64,000 bases of DNA from Zygnema cylindricum (Eukaryota > Streptophyta > Zygnematophyceae > Zygnematales > Zygnemataceae): the NCBI GenBank assembly GCA_037447655.1, contig JBBHKE010001395.1:620001-684000 (forward strand). Direction: 5' to 3'. The notes beneath the pieces were generated by a model. That model saw nothing but the letters and a program-made list of their open reading frames with translations. It was not told where the DNA came from and did no database searches. Shown piece after piece: positions 11,747 to 23,935 of the stretch. The position numbers and the translations under genes are program-made. How positions within the stretch are numbered: position 1 is the stretch's first letter; each line of letters starts with the position of its first letter.

Positions 11747-12756
11747 AGTGTAATGTACGCCATTTTATCGTTAAATGTGTAATCTCTCAATCCGTACGAC
11801 AGCTGCTACTGTACTGTACTTATTTTGAAAAAAATACAAAAGAAGTGTCATGTAACAGCGTCAACACTTGAAAGCGACACGCATGGAAGCGCAATTTTGT
11901 TCATAGTTGTTAAAAACAACGAAAAATCGCACGAAACTGTTATCGCATGGTCAATCGTCGACTACTTGAACACGGGCTATAGCGGCCCCACTATAGGAAA
12001 TGTGTGTAGAAATTAGTGTCGTGTGTTAATCATTGCTAATGCTGCATTGGATTTAGATCCCTGTACCCAAAATAGCATTAATAACACTATTTGTTTACGT
12101 GCAGTAAGAGCAATTCACGGTGGTCTTTGATCCACTCTGGTATCCATGTCACCACGTCTAACACAACACATGCCCTAAAAATTGTAACGAGACTTAGGGT
12201 AACATTCCATTAGGCGGTCCCATTAAATGTACGGACAAGTTTACTGGAGCCTTTACTGGAAGTCCGCTCAATTTTGTCGACCCAGTAGCAAACCTTCCTC
12301 AATTATGATTGGCGCCACGTAGATTAGAAGTCCAGATTCTGAAAATCTTACAAAAATCATCAAACGGAAAGTCAAAACGAAATGTTTGTACAAGCATTAT
12401 GTACTTGCACATCCGTACGAGTGTACTCTGCTGTAGTATATGTACATTCACATTATACAACGAAACTTCATGAACATCTGTAAAGAAACCCTTCCCTCCT
12501 CACAAGTGCTGCCATGGCTACTTTTTGAATGCATTCTAAACCTTTACTGTCGTCTGAGGTTACAAATGTCATTTTCTGCCGTGTATCTATCCAAAATGGA
12601 ACTGGTACCTCTTATATTTATCTTTCTTAATATGAGCAATGGTAATCAGACGGAAGATGAATGTGTTCTTTTAATGATCATGATGTTCTTTATCCAAAAC
12701 AACATTATGTCTGCTTCTGAAACCCTCTACATCTGGTTGAGGGTTTCGCAAGATGG

Positions 12757-13880
12757 ATGGACATTCTTAGACGACGTAGGCAGCGCGGAGAATACTATAT
12801 TGTCCCTCGCAGTTTACACTTCTCAATGACACTTGTTGATACTTTTGACGACGAAGGGTATATGGAACTGTTTCGGCTTCCACGGTACCTTGTCTATTAT
12901 TTGGTGGAGAAAATAGGTCATCGAATGGAGACAGCCCCCGCCCCCTGTTTTCTAAACATTCCGAACAAGAAGCTTTCGGTCAAACGGCAAATAGAAATGG
13001 TTCTTTATAGACTGGCCACGGGAAACACAACCAGGTCAGTCGGAGAGCTCTTCGGGGTCAGTAAAACCACGGTGTCAAGGAAACAAGCATTATTCTGCAG
13101 AGCCGTATGGGAAATCCTTACCCCGCGGTTGATATACTAGCCAACCAGAACAAGGTTCAATCAACTTATATGTGCTTTCAAAAACTACAAATTCCAGTTT
13201 CCGAACTGCTGTGGAGCTATCGACGCCACCCATATAAATATAGGGTTAGGGGCTAGAATGAGGGCGTCAAATTGGTATGATAGGGAACGGAACTATAGTA
13301 CGATATTACAGGCGGTAGTAGCTCCTAATACACGCATTCTAGATGCGTGTGTTGGATGGGCCGGTAGTGTCCACGATTCAAGGGTGTTCTAAAATTCTGG
13401 TATAGGGAACGCTATTTTGTTTGGTGTGGGGCTTCAAGGGCCATCTGTTGATGTAGATTGGGAAGAGGTGCCGCCCTTTATTTTAGGTGACGCTGGATAC
13501 CCGTTGAGTAAGCACTTAATCACTCCGTTTCCTGGGTGTGATTTGGGTGTGATTTAGAAGAACCAGAAAAGTCTTTCAACTACTTTCACAGTAGTAGACG
13601 AATGTGTGTAGAGCGATTATTTGGGATTTTAAAAAGACAATGGGGAATCTTAAGCAAAAAAACTGTGTTGCCAAACATGGAGCATTTAGTGGACACAATT
13701 ATAACGGTATGTACACTACACAATTTGTTGTTGGATGAAGACATACGTTACTTAAATGAGGATTCTCCATGTACCACACCTCCAAACGAGGAAAATAATG
13801 TGAACGGAGCAGAGAGGGATGCATACAGCGACGAAGAAGGCAAAGTTATACGTGACTTGCTAGCCGAATATCTTTATTAA
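12757..13880 (+). pseudogene. PIF/Harbinger DDE transposase (broken)
   Basis: The N-terminal helix-turn-helix region (RQIEMVLYRLATGNTTRSVG and the VSKTTVSRK block) is followed by the DDE_Tnp_4 catalytic triad: D in GAIDATHI (about 13,220), D in LGDAGYPL (about 13,490) and E in RMCVERLFGILK (about 13,610). Breaks: TAG at 13,138-13,140, TAA at 13,390-13,392, and a frameshift caused by an exact 11-bp tandem duplication (13,533-13,543 and 13,544-13,554). The C-terminus (13,602-13,880) is open to a normal stop. The first residues near 12,757 follow an uncertain 5' region; an upstream exon is possible. All three catalytic residues are present, but the protein cannot be made intact. Confidence 0.9.
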
Positions 13881-16584
13881 ATGCATGGATAGATGTAGAA
13901 AAAGTTACCTACTCTGGATAGTTTTAGTTGAAGACAATGATTTTGTTGTAAAAGGAGTTATTGTTGTGGGTGGGCTAGTGAAATATACAAAGCAGGAACA
14001 CAAAGGTTAATGCTTATTGAATTTTCGCAAAGAATAACCCTGCGATGATTTTTTTGTTTAAAGGATGAGAAACTTTAATGAAATTCTTGTTAATTTCATA
14101 TTATCCTATATCTTCTATGAGGTTGTTTTAAATTACATAATGCCATACTTTTTCAGCCGCACAAAACTTCCCTGTTGTTAATGTTTAACGAACATGTATT
14201 CTCATCTGTTTTAGGTTTGTGAGGTGTATTGCAAGCAAAGGATATTACTGACAATTTTCTCTTTCAGAGATGATTAGAAAGCAGTGGGGTTGGAGCTACA
14301 ACTGTTCAGAGGAATTGAGGGAAGAAGAATGTAATCGTGGGGTATGATGCTCCATTGAAGGTTAGCATATATTTCATGAGGCTCCAAACGTGGTGAATTT
14401 TTTTTCTCTGTGTTTTCCTTCGTTTTTTTTATTTCTTGTGTTTTTTTTGCTATATAATGTGCAGTCTGTGATTTTGCGGATCTTCTGCACCTCCACTAAT
14501 GCAATAGGACAAAGATATTTCTACGCATGCCTTTAAGTTTATTGTAGGCTTGTAGGTATGTAGCATTTTCTGAAAAGTTAATGGCATTTGTGTAATGCTT
14601 GTTTTAATGGCATGCTTCTTTTGAGACGGCGAAAGTGTTAGTCTCTAGGGTCAGAAAGAAAACAGCACAAACCAGCAGAAAGAACAATCTTACTACTTAA
14701 ATTAGGGCAACCGTAATAGCGTTTGGTGCTTGAATATAATTGATAATTTCGTAGAGCGTTTTTGTATTTTGTTTTTTAAGTATTCAGGCTTGAATTCTGG
14801 TGGAGGTGTTGAATTACTGGCGATGAAGAGCATCATCAGAGATGACAAAGAGGTTTGAAACAGGTTTTTTTATTTTTACATTGAATTAACATTGTCTTGG
14901 TATTTTGATCGAGTATTTTTATACTTTTGTTTCTGTTTTTATGCTTCTACTGTGCTTCACAAGCCCCGTTTTCCTGTCATGGTTCACTTATTTTTCGTTC
15001 CTCAACCTGGGTTACCTCGGTGGCCATAACTCAAGCTTGGGAAACTGGAAGTGTGAAAAACTGCAGTTTTGCTATCGAGAGGTAAAAAACCATAATTCCA
15101 ATTTTTTTTCCTGGGATTTTGCTTTGATTTTGTCTTTTTTCGTTTTTCACAAACTCATTTATTTCAAGCACTAAATCTTAATAAGGCCACACTAAAACTG
15201 AAAAGGTAACTCTACCTCAAAACTTCTCTTCCGTTTCCTCTCTCATTTTTTGAAACTTTTTTTAACTTTTTCTTTCTCTCTATTCTCTCTCTTCTCTTCT
15301 GTTCCTGTCTTGTGATTTTTTTTATCTGTCTTGTGATTTTTTTTATCTTACCTATGGTGTTGAAAAGGTCACAGAAGTCACACAGACGTAAGAGGATTAA
15401 GGAAAAATTGACCCAATGTACGGTAAAATGTGAAAGCTCAATGAAAGACTCACTATAAATGTACCGGTGGAAAAGTGGACAGGGGGAAAATCTCAATGAA
15501 AGACTCGCTATAAATGGAAGACTTGCTATAAATGTACCGGTGGAAAAGTGGACAGGGAGAATTGCTATGTTAAGTTTGCTATGTCGACGATAATAGTTTG
15601 GCACCAGTTTTTTGCAATAGGGTTTAAAATAGGGCAACCCTAATAATGTTTGGTGGTTGAATATAATTCATAATTTGGTAGTGCCTTTTTGCATTTTTTT
15701 TGAAAAGTATTCAGGCTTGAAAATTCTATGGAGGTGTGTAGGTTCTGAATTTCAAACAATGAAAGGCATCATGAGTTGTCGATGAGTGAGAAAACATAGC
15801 CTGTCTTTAGTTGGCTGGAAATGCACAAGGTCATAAGAATTTAGTTCCTAATGTAAAAGTATTTTGATACAAAAAAATTAAAAGTAAGTGTAACTGGTCG
15901 TTTGTCATTTGTTTTTTATTTTTCTTGTGTGTTGTTTGCATTCGCATATTTTATGAAAAAAAAAATCTGCTTTGATATGCAATGGACAAATTTCAGAATT
16001 CAGAACATATAAAAATTGACATTCATATTACAATGGATATTTAGAAAGGGCATGTGACAAATGAATACAACGTACCAATCATCGTCAATAAAATCAAGAT
16101 TGACATTTCACATGAACATTTCTAAAAGACTAGTACGCACATGTCAAATAGAATATGATGAAGACGTGGTAAAACCATTGATGGACAAAATGTGACCATG
16201 TAAGAGATATATTACATGGCAACATATATAAGCTGTAAAATATCCCTAACTTCTTTATGAATGAGGATGGACAAAAATAAAACCAAAGTTACACCATATA
16301 TTCTAGCCTATACCTACAAATTTAAACTATAATAAAATACACTGCGACAACAAACAATGTTCTCCTCCAAGAATAACGTATTTGCAATCCAATAGGATGA
16401 AGACGTTTCGCCTCATGCGAACATTCCTGTTGATTAAAACAAGAGAAAATTCAATCAATAGGGAAAAACAAATTAGAAGAAATCGACTACAACCGAAAAA
16501 CAACTTCTCACATGAAATAAAATCGACAATAAGACTTACTACCTAAGGTAATAATGCGACATATTCACTCATACCTTGGTAATA
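13881..16584. other. Interior of the Harbinger element without a recognised gene; duplicated segments
   Basis: A segment at 14,697-14,830 recurs, diverged, at 15,623-15,780 (shared words GGGCAACC, TTGAATATAATT, AAGTATTCAGGCTTGAA). At 15,430-15,565 a shorter tandem repeat with TATAAATGTACCGGTGGAAAAGTGGACAGGG occurs twice. Otherwise the stretch is AT-rich with no protein motif. Confidence 0.6.
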
Positions 16585-18843
16585 TCATGGTTGATGAGAC
16601 GAGTTGTTGTCCTCAACACCCTTCCTTTCAGCCATCTTACATACGGCGTCGATTAAACGAAGTCTTCCTTCAGCTTCTTCTTGAAAACGACGTTCGTTCC
16701 TCTCCCAATTTGCCTTGAGCAATTCCCCAAATGTGTTTATCGTCTCTTTCGTTTCCTTTACGGACATTTCATGTATTTCTTGTGCTATTTCTCGAAACCC
16801 AGTAAGCTCCAATGATCGTACTGCGCTAGCGTCATACGCATTTCTTTTACGTTTCCCACTAGTATTGTTGTAAATGTTCTGGGATGTTGGTGAGGAAGTT
16901 GGTGTATCATCAAAAAGGTTACTTGTAGAAGCACTACCTTTTCCCTCAGCCATGGTAGTCCCTCCTTGACGAAGTGCAAACGTATCCCTAACGTGAGTTG
17001 GTGTTATGTTTTCATTTCCCCCTATACCTTCATCTATCGCTGAATAAAATCGTTCAGAGAAACTACCTGGCAATTTTTTCTCAGACCTCTCAGGCGTGGG
17101 CATTGACCAGTAATCTAGATTGCCACTAGGGATATTTGATTGGTAGTCTTTAACCTTTTTATAATCCCTAGTGAGATTTTCCCATTTCTGCCAGCAGCGG
17201 AGATATGGTCTAAACACACCTTCTTTTTCCAACTGGAGGCTGATGCGTCTCCATTTTTGTTCAGCAGGTCGATGCGTGGCTTGTAGGCCGTTTGTCTTCT
17301 CTTGTTGCATTTCTTTGGCTTTGGCGGAGATCAGCTTCAACACCTCGTTCTCTGTCCATCGAATGTTAGTTGATGGAGGGGTTGGACTAATTTCAATGCA
17401 GTCCCCCTCTTCTTCCTCATCGTTACCCTTAGTTGGGGCACTTTTTTTTTTGCCCCTTTTCCCCACTCCTTGACTACCGATTTCCGGGGTTTGTTTTTTG
17501 GCCATGCGGGTGTGTTTGGATTTTCCACCCTTGTTCGGCGATTTTTTCTTCTTACGACCACCTACAAGACGAAGATGCGAAACCGAGAAATACATGAAAA
17601 TGATAAAAAAAACCATTAAATAAAAATGTATATATACACAGATATATTTTGAGGAGAGTAGGAAAAGAGGAATAAAAAAATACAGAAGAATAACGGAAAA
17701 AAAATAGACGCAGAATATTAGAAGGATTGTAGACCTGAAGTAGAGGAAAATGTATAGAAGGGGAAGGAGTGGGACAGTAAAATGCTATAACAGAAAAACG
17801 AAAATAGTAACAATTGAAGCAAAACAGAAAAAATCAATTAAACAAAAACAACCATAAAACAAAACACAAACCCTAAAAAAAAAAAAAAACAAACAAACAA
17901 ACATAAACCAAAACACAAACCCTAAAAATAGCACCTGTTGTATTAGGATTTTCGTTGGGGTTGCCTCCTCCTTCAAAAAAAATAGACGATGAAGATTCGA
18001 AAGGAGAGTAAGACGTAAATTAAGAAAATACGCGTAGGAGAAGGGTCGAAAAAGATGAATCGAAGGAAAAGGAAAAAGAGGGGGTGAAAGCAAGAAATAA
18101 GCAGAAGGATAAATAAAAGGATATATAGAAGAACAAAAAGGGGGAGAAGGAGAGGAAATCATAAATGACTGGAAAAAAAAAATATAAACATATAAAGCAA
18201 AACAAAAAAAAAAAAAAAAAAAAACAAACATAAACCGAAAAGAAACCCTACAAATTGCACCAGTTGCATTAGGGTATTTGTTTGTGATGCCTCCTCCTAC
18301 AAAAAGAATACACGATGACGATTAGAAGGTGAGTACACGTAAATTACAGCAGTATGCATAGAAGAAGAGTTGAGAACACGAATTGAAGGAGAAGGAGAAA
18401 GTGATGTTAGAAGAGAAGATGAAAGAGAAGGTGAGACATGAAGAGAAGGAGAAGGAGAATGTGCGGAAAACATTCAAAACACATACCAAAAATGAAAACA
18501 TATAAAGCAAATCAGAATAAAAACAAACTTAAACCAAAAACAAAAATAGAAACAAATAATATAAAAACCTAAAAGAATAAACACAACCACAAACATACAT
18601 AAAAAAAATGTAAACCTAAAATATGGCACCTGTTCCATTGGTGTCTTTGTCGCTGATGCATCCTCCTTCAATGTTTGTAGGGTCCCCCCTGCGACCATTT
18701 TCATTCGCTTCAAAAATGGTATGTTGTCCTTCATGTACTATCCGAACACACAGAGGTATGTTTACAGGAAGAGTAGGTATTATGTTAGGTAGAATGTCTG
18801 GGTAGTAGGCATAAGGGTTATAGCTCCCACCAGGGAAAGCCAT
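16585..18843 (-). CDS. Trihelix/Myb-like DNA-binding partner of the Harbinger transposase
   Basis: I propose two exons on the minus strand: 18,843-18,630 (starts MAFPGGSYNPYAYYP) and 17,561-16,585 (stop at 16,585). The donor (ACAG|GTGCC) and the acceptor (TTGTAG|GT) match in phase and give about 396 residues. The second exon has a basic, nuclear-signal-like start (GGRKKKKS..KGGKSKH), then an acidic run, then a trihelix (Myb_DNA-bind_4 type) domain beginning at IRWTENEVLKLI, with a conserved CWQKWENLTRDYKKVKDY helix, and a coiled C-terminus (REIAQEIHEMSVKETKETIN, RNERRFQEEAEGRLRL). In PIF/Harbinger elements such Myb-like proteins bind the element ends and import the transposase. The frame is open, unlike the transposase. 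The intron spans three repeats that carry similar alternative exon ends. Confidence 0.75.
17925..18700 (-). repeat. Three tandem copies of an exon-end-containing unit
   Basis: Blocks anchored at about 17,961, 18,289 and 18,657 (spacing about 328 and 368 bp) each contain a cctcctcc(t/c) word, a short coding-like segment and a candidate splice donor (AACAG|GTGC or CAACTG|GTGC on the minus strand). They lie in the intron and first exon of the trihelix gene. Confidence 0.65.
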
Positions 18844-19327
18844 CCTAGTATTAAAAAAAAAGATGCAAACAAGTATTTTGAAATATACAGTGGAAATGCA
18901 CCACCTGTTTAGTTCTATAACGTGGTTCATTTTGGTTGCCTTATATAGGTAGAGAGTCTTGGAAACGTAACCTTATCTTTTGTTTTTAAATTTTGAGTTC
19001 GTCAAAATCCTTGCCACGAAATTTGAATTCTGAATTTGGGTTTGAAATTTTGGCACAGAAAAACGAATTTTGATTTTGGGAATGATAATTTGAATAGAAA
19101 AAAAAGGCGCTGCAAATTATGGTCAAACTATGGTCATTGAATATCATGAGGAGAGTACTGTACTTTTGGTGGGACGGAGTGTTGCCGGTCGGTTGTCCGT
19201 TGGTGGCCGGCCGGTTGACCTGCATCCATCCAGCGTGGCAGACGGCACATGGCCTGAACGACGTGCACGCCTGTGATCCCTTGATCAAAGTAGATATGTA
19301 TTTGATTTTTGACGTGTACCAATGGCA

Positions 19328-19383
19328 ATCATCTCGTGGGCCCCAACTCTCCTCGCGAGGAGAGTTGGGGCCCACTAGATGAT
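19328..19383. repeat. 56-bp near-perfect palindrome
   Basis: The centre is at 19,355/19,356. The inner 40 bp (GTGGGCCCCAACTCTCCTCG and its exact complement) are perfect, and the outer ATCATCT/AGATGAT continues with one mismatch. It is GC-rich inside AT-rich surroundings, close to the right end of the Harbinger element. Confidence 0.95.
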
Positions 19384-19591
19384 GTGCCCGATTGCTTCGC
19401 AGATCTATAATAGTGAAACATCCAACGATCATGAATCACTCCTACATCATTGGAGCTTCCCGACAGCTTTCCAGTAGCGGTGTTTCGTCTTACAAAAAAA
19501 AATTGATGGTACGGATATGTACGGTGCTGTACGATTACGTACGGCGTCTAGTAGCAAACCCCACTTTTCCTCTAATGGAAACGTACCCTAA

Positions 19592-20296
19592 AAGCGTTGT
19601 TCCATTAGGCGGTCTTAGTAAACGTCAAAAATTCGTTTACTGAAGCCGTCGTTCCATTGTGTCGGGTCAGTAACCGACATTTTATTTTCATGGCACACTC
19701 TGATTTGTCCACGTAATAGATGGATACGATTTTGGTAATCTTTAAAGAATATTCGACTGCAAATTGTGACCACATATTTGTACCAGCGAAGGTAAAAAGT
19801 GACTCGTACGACGTATTGAATAAAATATGTACGGGCGGACGAAACTTAAGATTTTGTAAAAGCGTACGAAAATGTCAGAATGGTTACTGGATGGCAACAG
19901 AAGCGTGAAACAAATCTTTCGTCAAAGTTTTTCTTGCAGCTTCCGGTGGCCTCGCATCCTTCCTGGCGGAAGGCACATGTCATATGCGACGTGTACCCAC
20001 CTGGTTGCGCGGTCGTCGTGGATATTTGTTAAATTTTCCACGAGGCACGATGCTATTCGTTCAGGCGCTAAAAATTGACCTACTCCGGGTCACTTGTTGC
20101 GAAATGAAAGTGTCAGATGATGGCGTATCCGATTATGCATCCGACGGTACACGTTTACGCCCATAAGCGTGGAGAATCAAATCGCTCATTCAGTAGGCTT
20201 GTTTTTCTGACATTATATATTTTTTGGTACGGCACTGTACGAAAAAGTACGGCTTTCAGTAAACAGTGGCATTTTTCCCCTAATGGAACCTTAACC
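19592..20296. mobile_element. Small Harbinger-type element 2 (705 bp)
   Basis: It lies between TAA at 19,589-19,591 and TAA at 20,297-20,299. The left end has GTTCCATTAGGCGG and the right end, reverse-complemented, has GGTTCCATTAGGGG. It shares the CCATTAG TIR core and a nearby GTTTACTG word with its neighbours. The outermost bases are less similar than in element 3, so the boundary is tentative. Its own small open frames have no known motif. Confidence 0.55.
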
Positions 20297-20299
20297 TAA

Positions 20300-21005
20300 G
20301 GGTGGACTTCCATTAGCGAAAAAGTAGGGTTTTTTACTGACGGTGGTACCGTTTTGTACAGGTTCTTACAGATTTTTTTTTTTTTCCAAGGAAAACAACA
20401 TTACAGAAAAATGTCCAATGTTGTAGGCGTAATTTTGGACCGTCAGATTCTATTACACTTCTTATCCGAGACGCCACGTCACCAACCCTACAGCCTGTTA
20501 AGACCGTGCACAGGGAGGACAGTTCTCGAATACAGGACGTGTAAAAATAGGCCGTGTGGAAAAGGTAAAAAAAATTCACGAGGAGCGCGCTCATATGTGC
20601 GTACACGTCGCAAGGGCCACGTGCGTTCCGCCAGGATGGCTGCGAATCTGCCGAAATTAGCCCGTCACGCTCCCACCATCAAAGTTTGCCGCCGCCTTTT
20701 TGTCGTTGCGTTTTGAAATTTTGGGTAGTGCATTTAATGCCATATGTACGAGTCATTAATTACCTCCGACGGTACAGATATTTCCTCCGCGGGTACAGAT
20801 ATTTCTTCCGATCGTACAGATATTGCGTTCAAACTTTGCATTCTAAGATTCTTTCAAGATTTTATGCATCTAAAATTAACTTACGTGTTAAAACCAGAAT
20901 GAGCCACGCAAATGAAAAGTGGTTTACTGTCGCGACCTAATGGAAGGCACGCCTTTCAGTAAAATTATCCGTACAATTACTGAGACGCCTAATGGAAGTC
21001 CACCC
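20300..21005. mobile_element. Small Harbinger-type MITE 3 (706 bp)
   Basis: The perfect TIR GGGTGGACTTCCATTAG is flanked by identical TAA triplets (20,297-20,299 and 21,006-21,008). The interior has three spaced CGTACAGATATT-type words at about 20,770-20,825. No transposase. Confidence 0.85.
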
Positions 21006-21860
21006 TAATAAATATCCTACATACATCCACGTCATGTTTGCGAATGTTCAAATAACTTTTGCATGTGCGGACAGCTAAGCTAAGAGTAAATGTACGACCA
21101 AAGTATGAAACCGGCCTCTTTGATAAATATCGACATCGCATAATGGGCGGCTTGTGCCAATGGAAAGCCGTCAATTATTGCCTACTTCCTGTCGTGGGAG
21201 CTCGGGATACGCTGAATTGGAAAGCAACAAAAGTCGCGTGTCAAGAAGATTGCATGCAATCTATATTTCGATTGGCAGATTAAATTAAGTACGAACTTCT
21301 TGAAATGATATCGTTTGGCGTGTTTGAGGATGTTATGATACCGTACTGATTCCTTTAAGCAAAGTGTCCCGGTCGGCCCGAGCTGATGTGCCGAGTCAGC
21401 TGAATAATATCGCAGAATGACTCGTATAACGCAATCTGTACGGCTTTGCCGCTTGCTGCTCTACTGGCACCACCATGATTTGCTGACGCAGCAATTTGTA
21501 CTCTGGCTTTAACAGAACACGGTTTATTTACACTGGTTAGATGTATTGAATTTACTGATTTTTACATAGAAACAGTCAATTCACGCTGTTACAATCGCCT
21601 ATAGTACAGAATTTTGTACCATATGTAGCAAGTACCATTTCTGTACCATTCTGTACAATTTTACAGATCTCATGCCTAGAACTCTAGAAGTCACTTGTCT
21701 TAAAGCTTTACAATCTGGTTTCCTTTTGATTGTTTCCTATTCTGTTTTGTCACCGTCACTATCAGCAGCTCCTGCAGAGCTTTCTACTTTCTGTACCCGT
21801 TTTCAGTTTCCTTAGTTTACCTAAAACTTTTTCCTTTTTTAAAACCTTTTTCTTTCCATA
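21006..21860 (+). promoter_or_regulatory. Upstream region of the stress-protein gene
   Basis: No gene or clear element end. A short TTTTAAAACC..TTTTCTTTCC pyrimidine-rich stretch leads directly into the start codon at 21,861. GTAC-rich words characteristic of this genome's repeats occur until about 21,660. No TATA box is convincingly placed. Confidence 0.35.
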
Positions 21861-23935
21861 ATGGCTGAAACTCAGCCTTCAGAAATAGCTGCAAAACCTG
21901 CAGAAAGGAGACACGTGGTAGTTGCTGTGGATGAAAGCAAAGAAAGTTTGAAAGCTTTGGAATGGGCTCTTGCCAATCTTATCAAGGAAAATGACAAAGT
22001 ACATATATTACATGCTCAGCCTTTACCGAAACTTTACGGTGGAGCTGTAGGACCTGGTAAGTATAACTGTCGATATGATGATTTTTTGATAAGATTTTTT
22101 TTTTCCGGTCCACCATCCTTTATTTACTTTTGTTCCTAGTGTGTTTACCAGGATTTGTAAGTTAATTAGTAAGACGGCTATTTCCATTAGTCCTTTTCTC
22201 ATTGGTTTCAGGTTTAGTTTTTGTGAGATGCAGAAATGTAGCCTATGGAACAAGTTAATAATTATTTTTAACAGCTTCAATATGGATTATTTGCAACTCT
22301 TATTTTATATCTTAAGTAGTGATTTTATTTTAAATGCTGGGCTGATTATTTGAAATACTAATTTTAAGTCTTGAGTAGTGAATATTTTGAATATTGATTT
22401 CATATTTTAATTATTGATTATTTGAAATTTGATTTGAAATCTGAAGTAATGATTATTTGCCATATTTTTTACCTATTGATTATTTCAAATATGATTTAAA
22501 TCTGAAGCAATGATGATTTTTTGCAATGCTGAATATGTATCGTAAATAATGCTTTATTTAAATACCGATTTTTTATCTTAAGTAATGGTCATTCTGGGAG
22601 TAAAATAGAACCTTGACTTGAGCTTGGTTTTCTGATTTGAAAGCTCATTACATGGGCGGAGCAGCGATGTTTGTTCCTCCTCCTGAGTTCATGGAGAATA
22701 TGAGGAAGTACGAGGAAGAGAAAAGTAAAGCTCTTCTCAAGGCCGCGAAGGAAAAATGCAGAAGTGTAAAAGTGAGTAACATTTAATATATATATTTTTA
22801 TTTTTGACTTTTTTTTATTTTTTATGTTCTTATTTTCTGAAGCAATTATCCTTACATTTTATGGAATATAAAATATATAAAAACATAAAAATATAAATAT
22901 AAATATATTTGGAATATTGCAGTTCTATATTTGTTTGAGGGTAATTATACATACGCCTGTAATCTTTCGTACAGAAAAAACTATGTTTTCTAAAAAATTG
23001 TATAGTTTATTGTGCAAATACTATGATTACTGCGCAAGTAATGCCAGCTACAAGGCTCGTACAATTCCTCCGTTATAGTGCAATAGGAAAAAAATAGTTA
23101 GAATTACTTTATGTTCTTTTGGGGGACGAAGTTTCACACAATCCAATTACACTTTAATCCATTTCTAAAAGTTAGAGGGAGACGAGGTGCAGGTGGATGC
23201 TGAAGGGGACGTGATAGTTGGAGAACCTCGAGAGGCCATCTGCTCAGCAGTCGAACAACTCAATGCAGACCTTCTAGTGATGGGAAGCCATGGATATGGT
23301 GCCGTCAAGAGGTCAGTCAACGCCTTGCTTTTGCATTTTTTCTCGCATTTTTTCTCGAGTTTCTCAGTACACTTGCCTGCACCGTCTCCTTGCCTTTTTT
23401 GGCCCTCTCCCTTTCCCTCTCCCCCTCCCCCTCCCCCTCCCTCTCTCGTCTTTCTCTCTCTTCTCCCCCCCTCTCTCCCTCTCGCGAGCGCGTTTTCTTA
23501 GTTTATCATAAATGTCTTGACAGTGAATACATCATGTTACTGATCCGCACTTTCTGGTGCTGCCCATTCTTAAAATACCTGAAATTTCAACAATGCAATG
23601 TCTACTGAGCTGGAATTAAAAAAATAAAAAATAAAAGATGAAAATAAATAAACAGATAAAGAAATAAATGAAAATGCCTGTGGACTGCAGTGATGGCTTG
23701 TACACGGTAAATTGTCTCGTGCACTAAATTTCACTCATATCTGATCCAATCCATCCCTTCTTTTTGATGGAGGTTATTTTATTTATACTTTTTTTGATGG
23801 AGGTTATTTCCTTTGGACTTAAAGTCGAACCTGAGTTTCCTGGTTGGGTGTTTCAGAGCTTTGCTTGGGAGTGTGAGTGACTATTGTGTCCACCACGCTA
23901 AATGTCCCGTAGTGGTGGTCAGGACTGGAGCCTAA
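21861..23935 (+). CDS. Universal stress protein, ATP-binding type (4 exons)
   Basis: Exons 21,861-22,056, 22,644-22,771, 23,172-23,311 and 23,857-23,935 have matching GT..AG sites and phases and give about 180 residues. The start is MAETQPSEIAAKPAERR; the first beta strand, HVVVAVDESKESLKALEWAL, is typical of plant USP-A proteins. The nucleotide-binding signature G-2x-G-9x-G-S is complete across the exon 3/4 junction (GSHGYGAVKR then ALLGSVSDY), and the last strand is CPVVVVR. The family are small cytosolic Rossmann-like proteins that bind ATP and respond to stress. All exons are intact, so this is the one clearly functional host gene fully inside the window. Intron 3 holds a CT-rich tract just after the donor. 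Confidence 0.93.
23395..23490 (+). repeat. CT-rich tract in USP intron 3
   Basis: CCCTCTCC-type repeats, about 95 bp, pyrimidine on the coding strand. The overlapping open frames are artefacts. Confidence 0.85.

Larger units (their letters stand above)
12197..19588. mobile_element. 7.4-kb PIF/Harbinger element with transposase and trihelix partner
   Basis: The left end is GGGTAACATTCCATTAG and the right end, reverse-complemented, is GGGTACGTTTCCATTAG. The flanking triplets are TTA (12,194-12,196) and TAA (19,589-19,591); both fit the TWA target, but they are not identical. Inside lie a plus-strand DDE transposase pseudogene and a convergent minus-strand trihelix gene, the two-gene layout of PIF/Harbinger elements. 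The TIRs are shared with the small elements at 19,592-20,296 and 20,300-21,005 and with a left end at 62,517. Confidence 0.7.

Noticed and set aside
20354-20716. 120-residue plus-strand frame in MITE 3
   Set aside because: Lies wholly inside a MITE defined by perfect TIRs and TAA flanks; no motif.
23187-23608. Open frames continuing past USP exon 3
   Set aside because: They run into the intron's CT tract; the G-2x-G-9x-G-S motif is completed only by splicing to 23,857.
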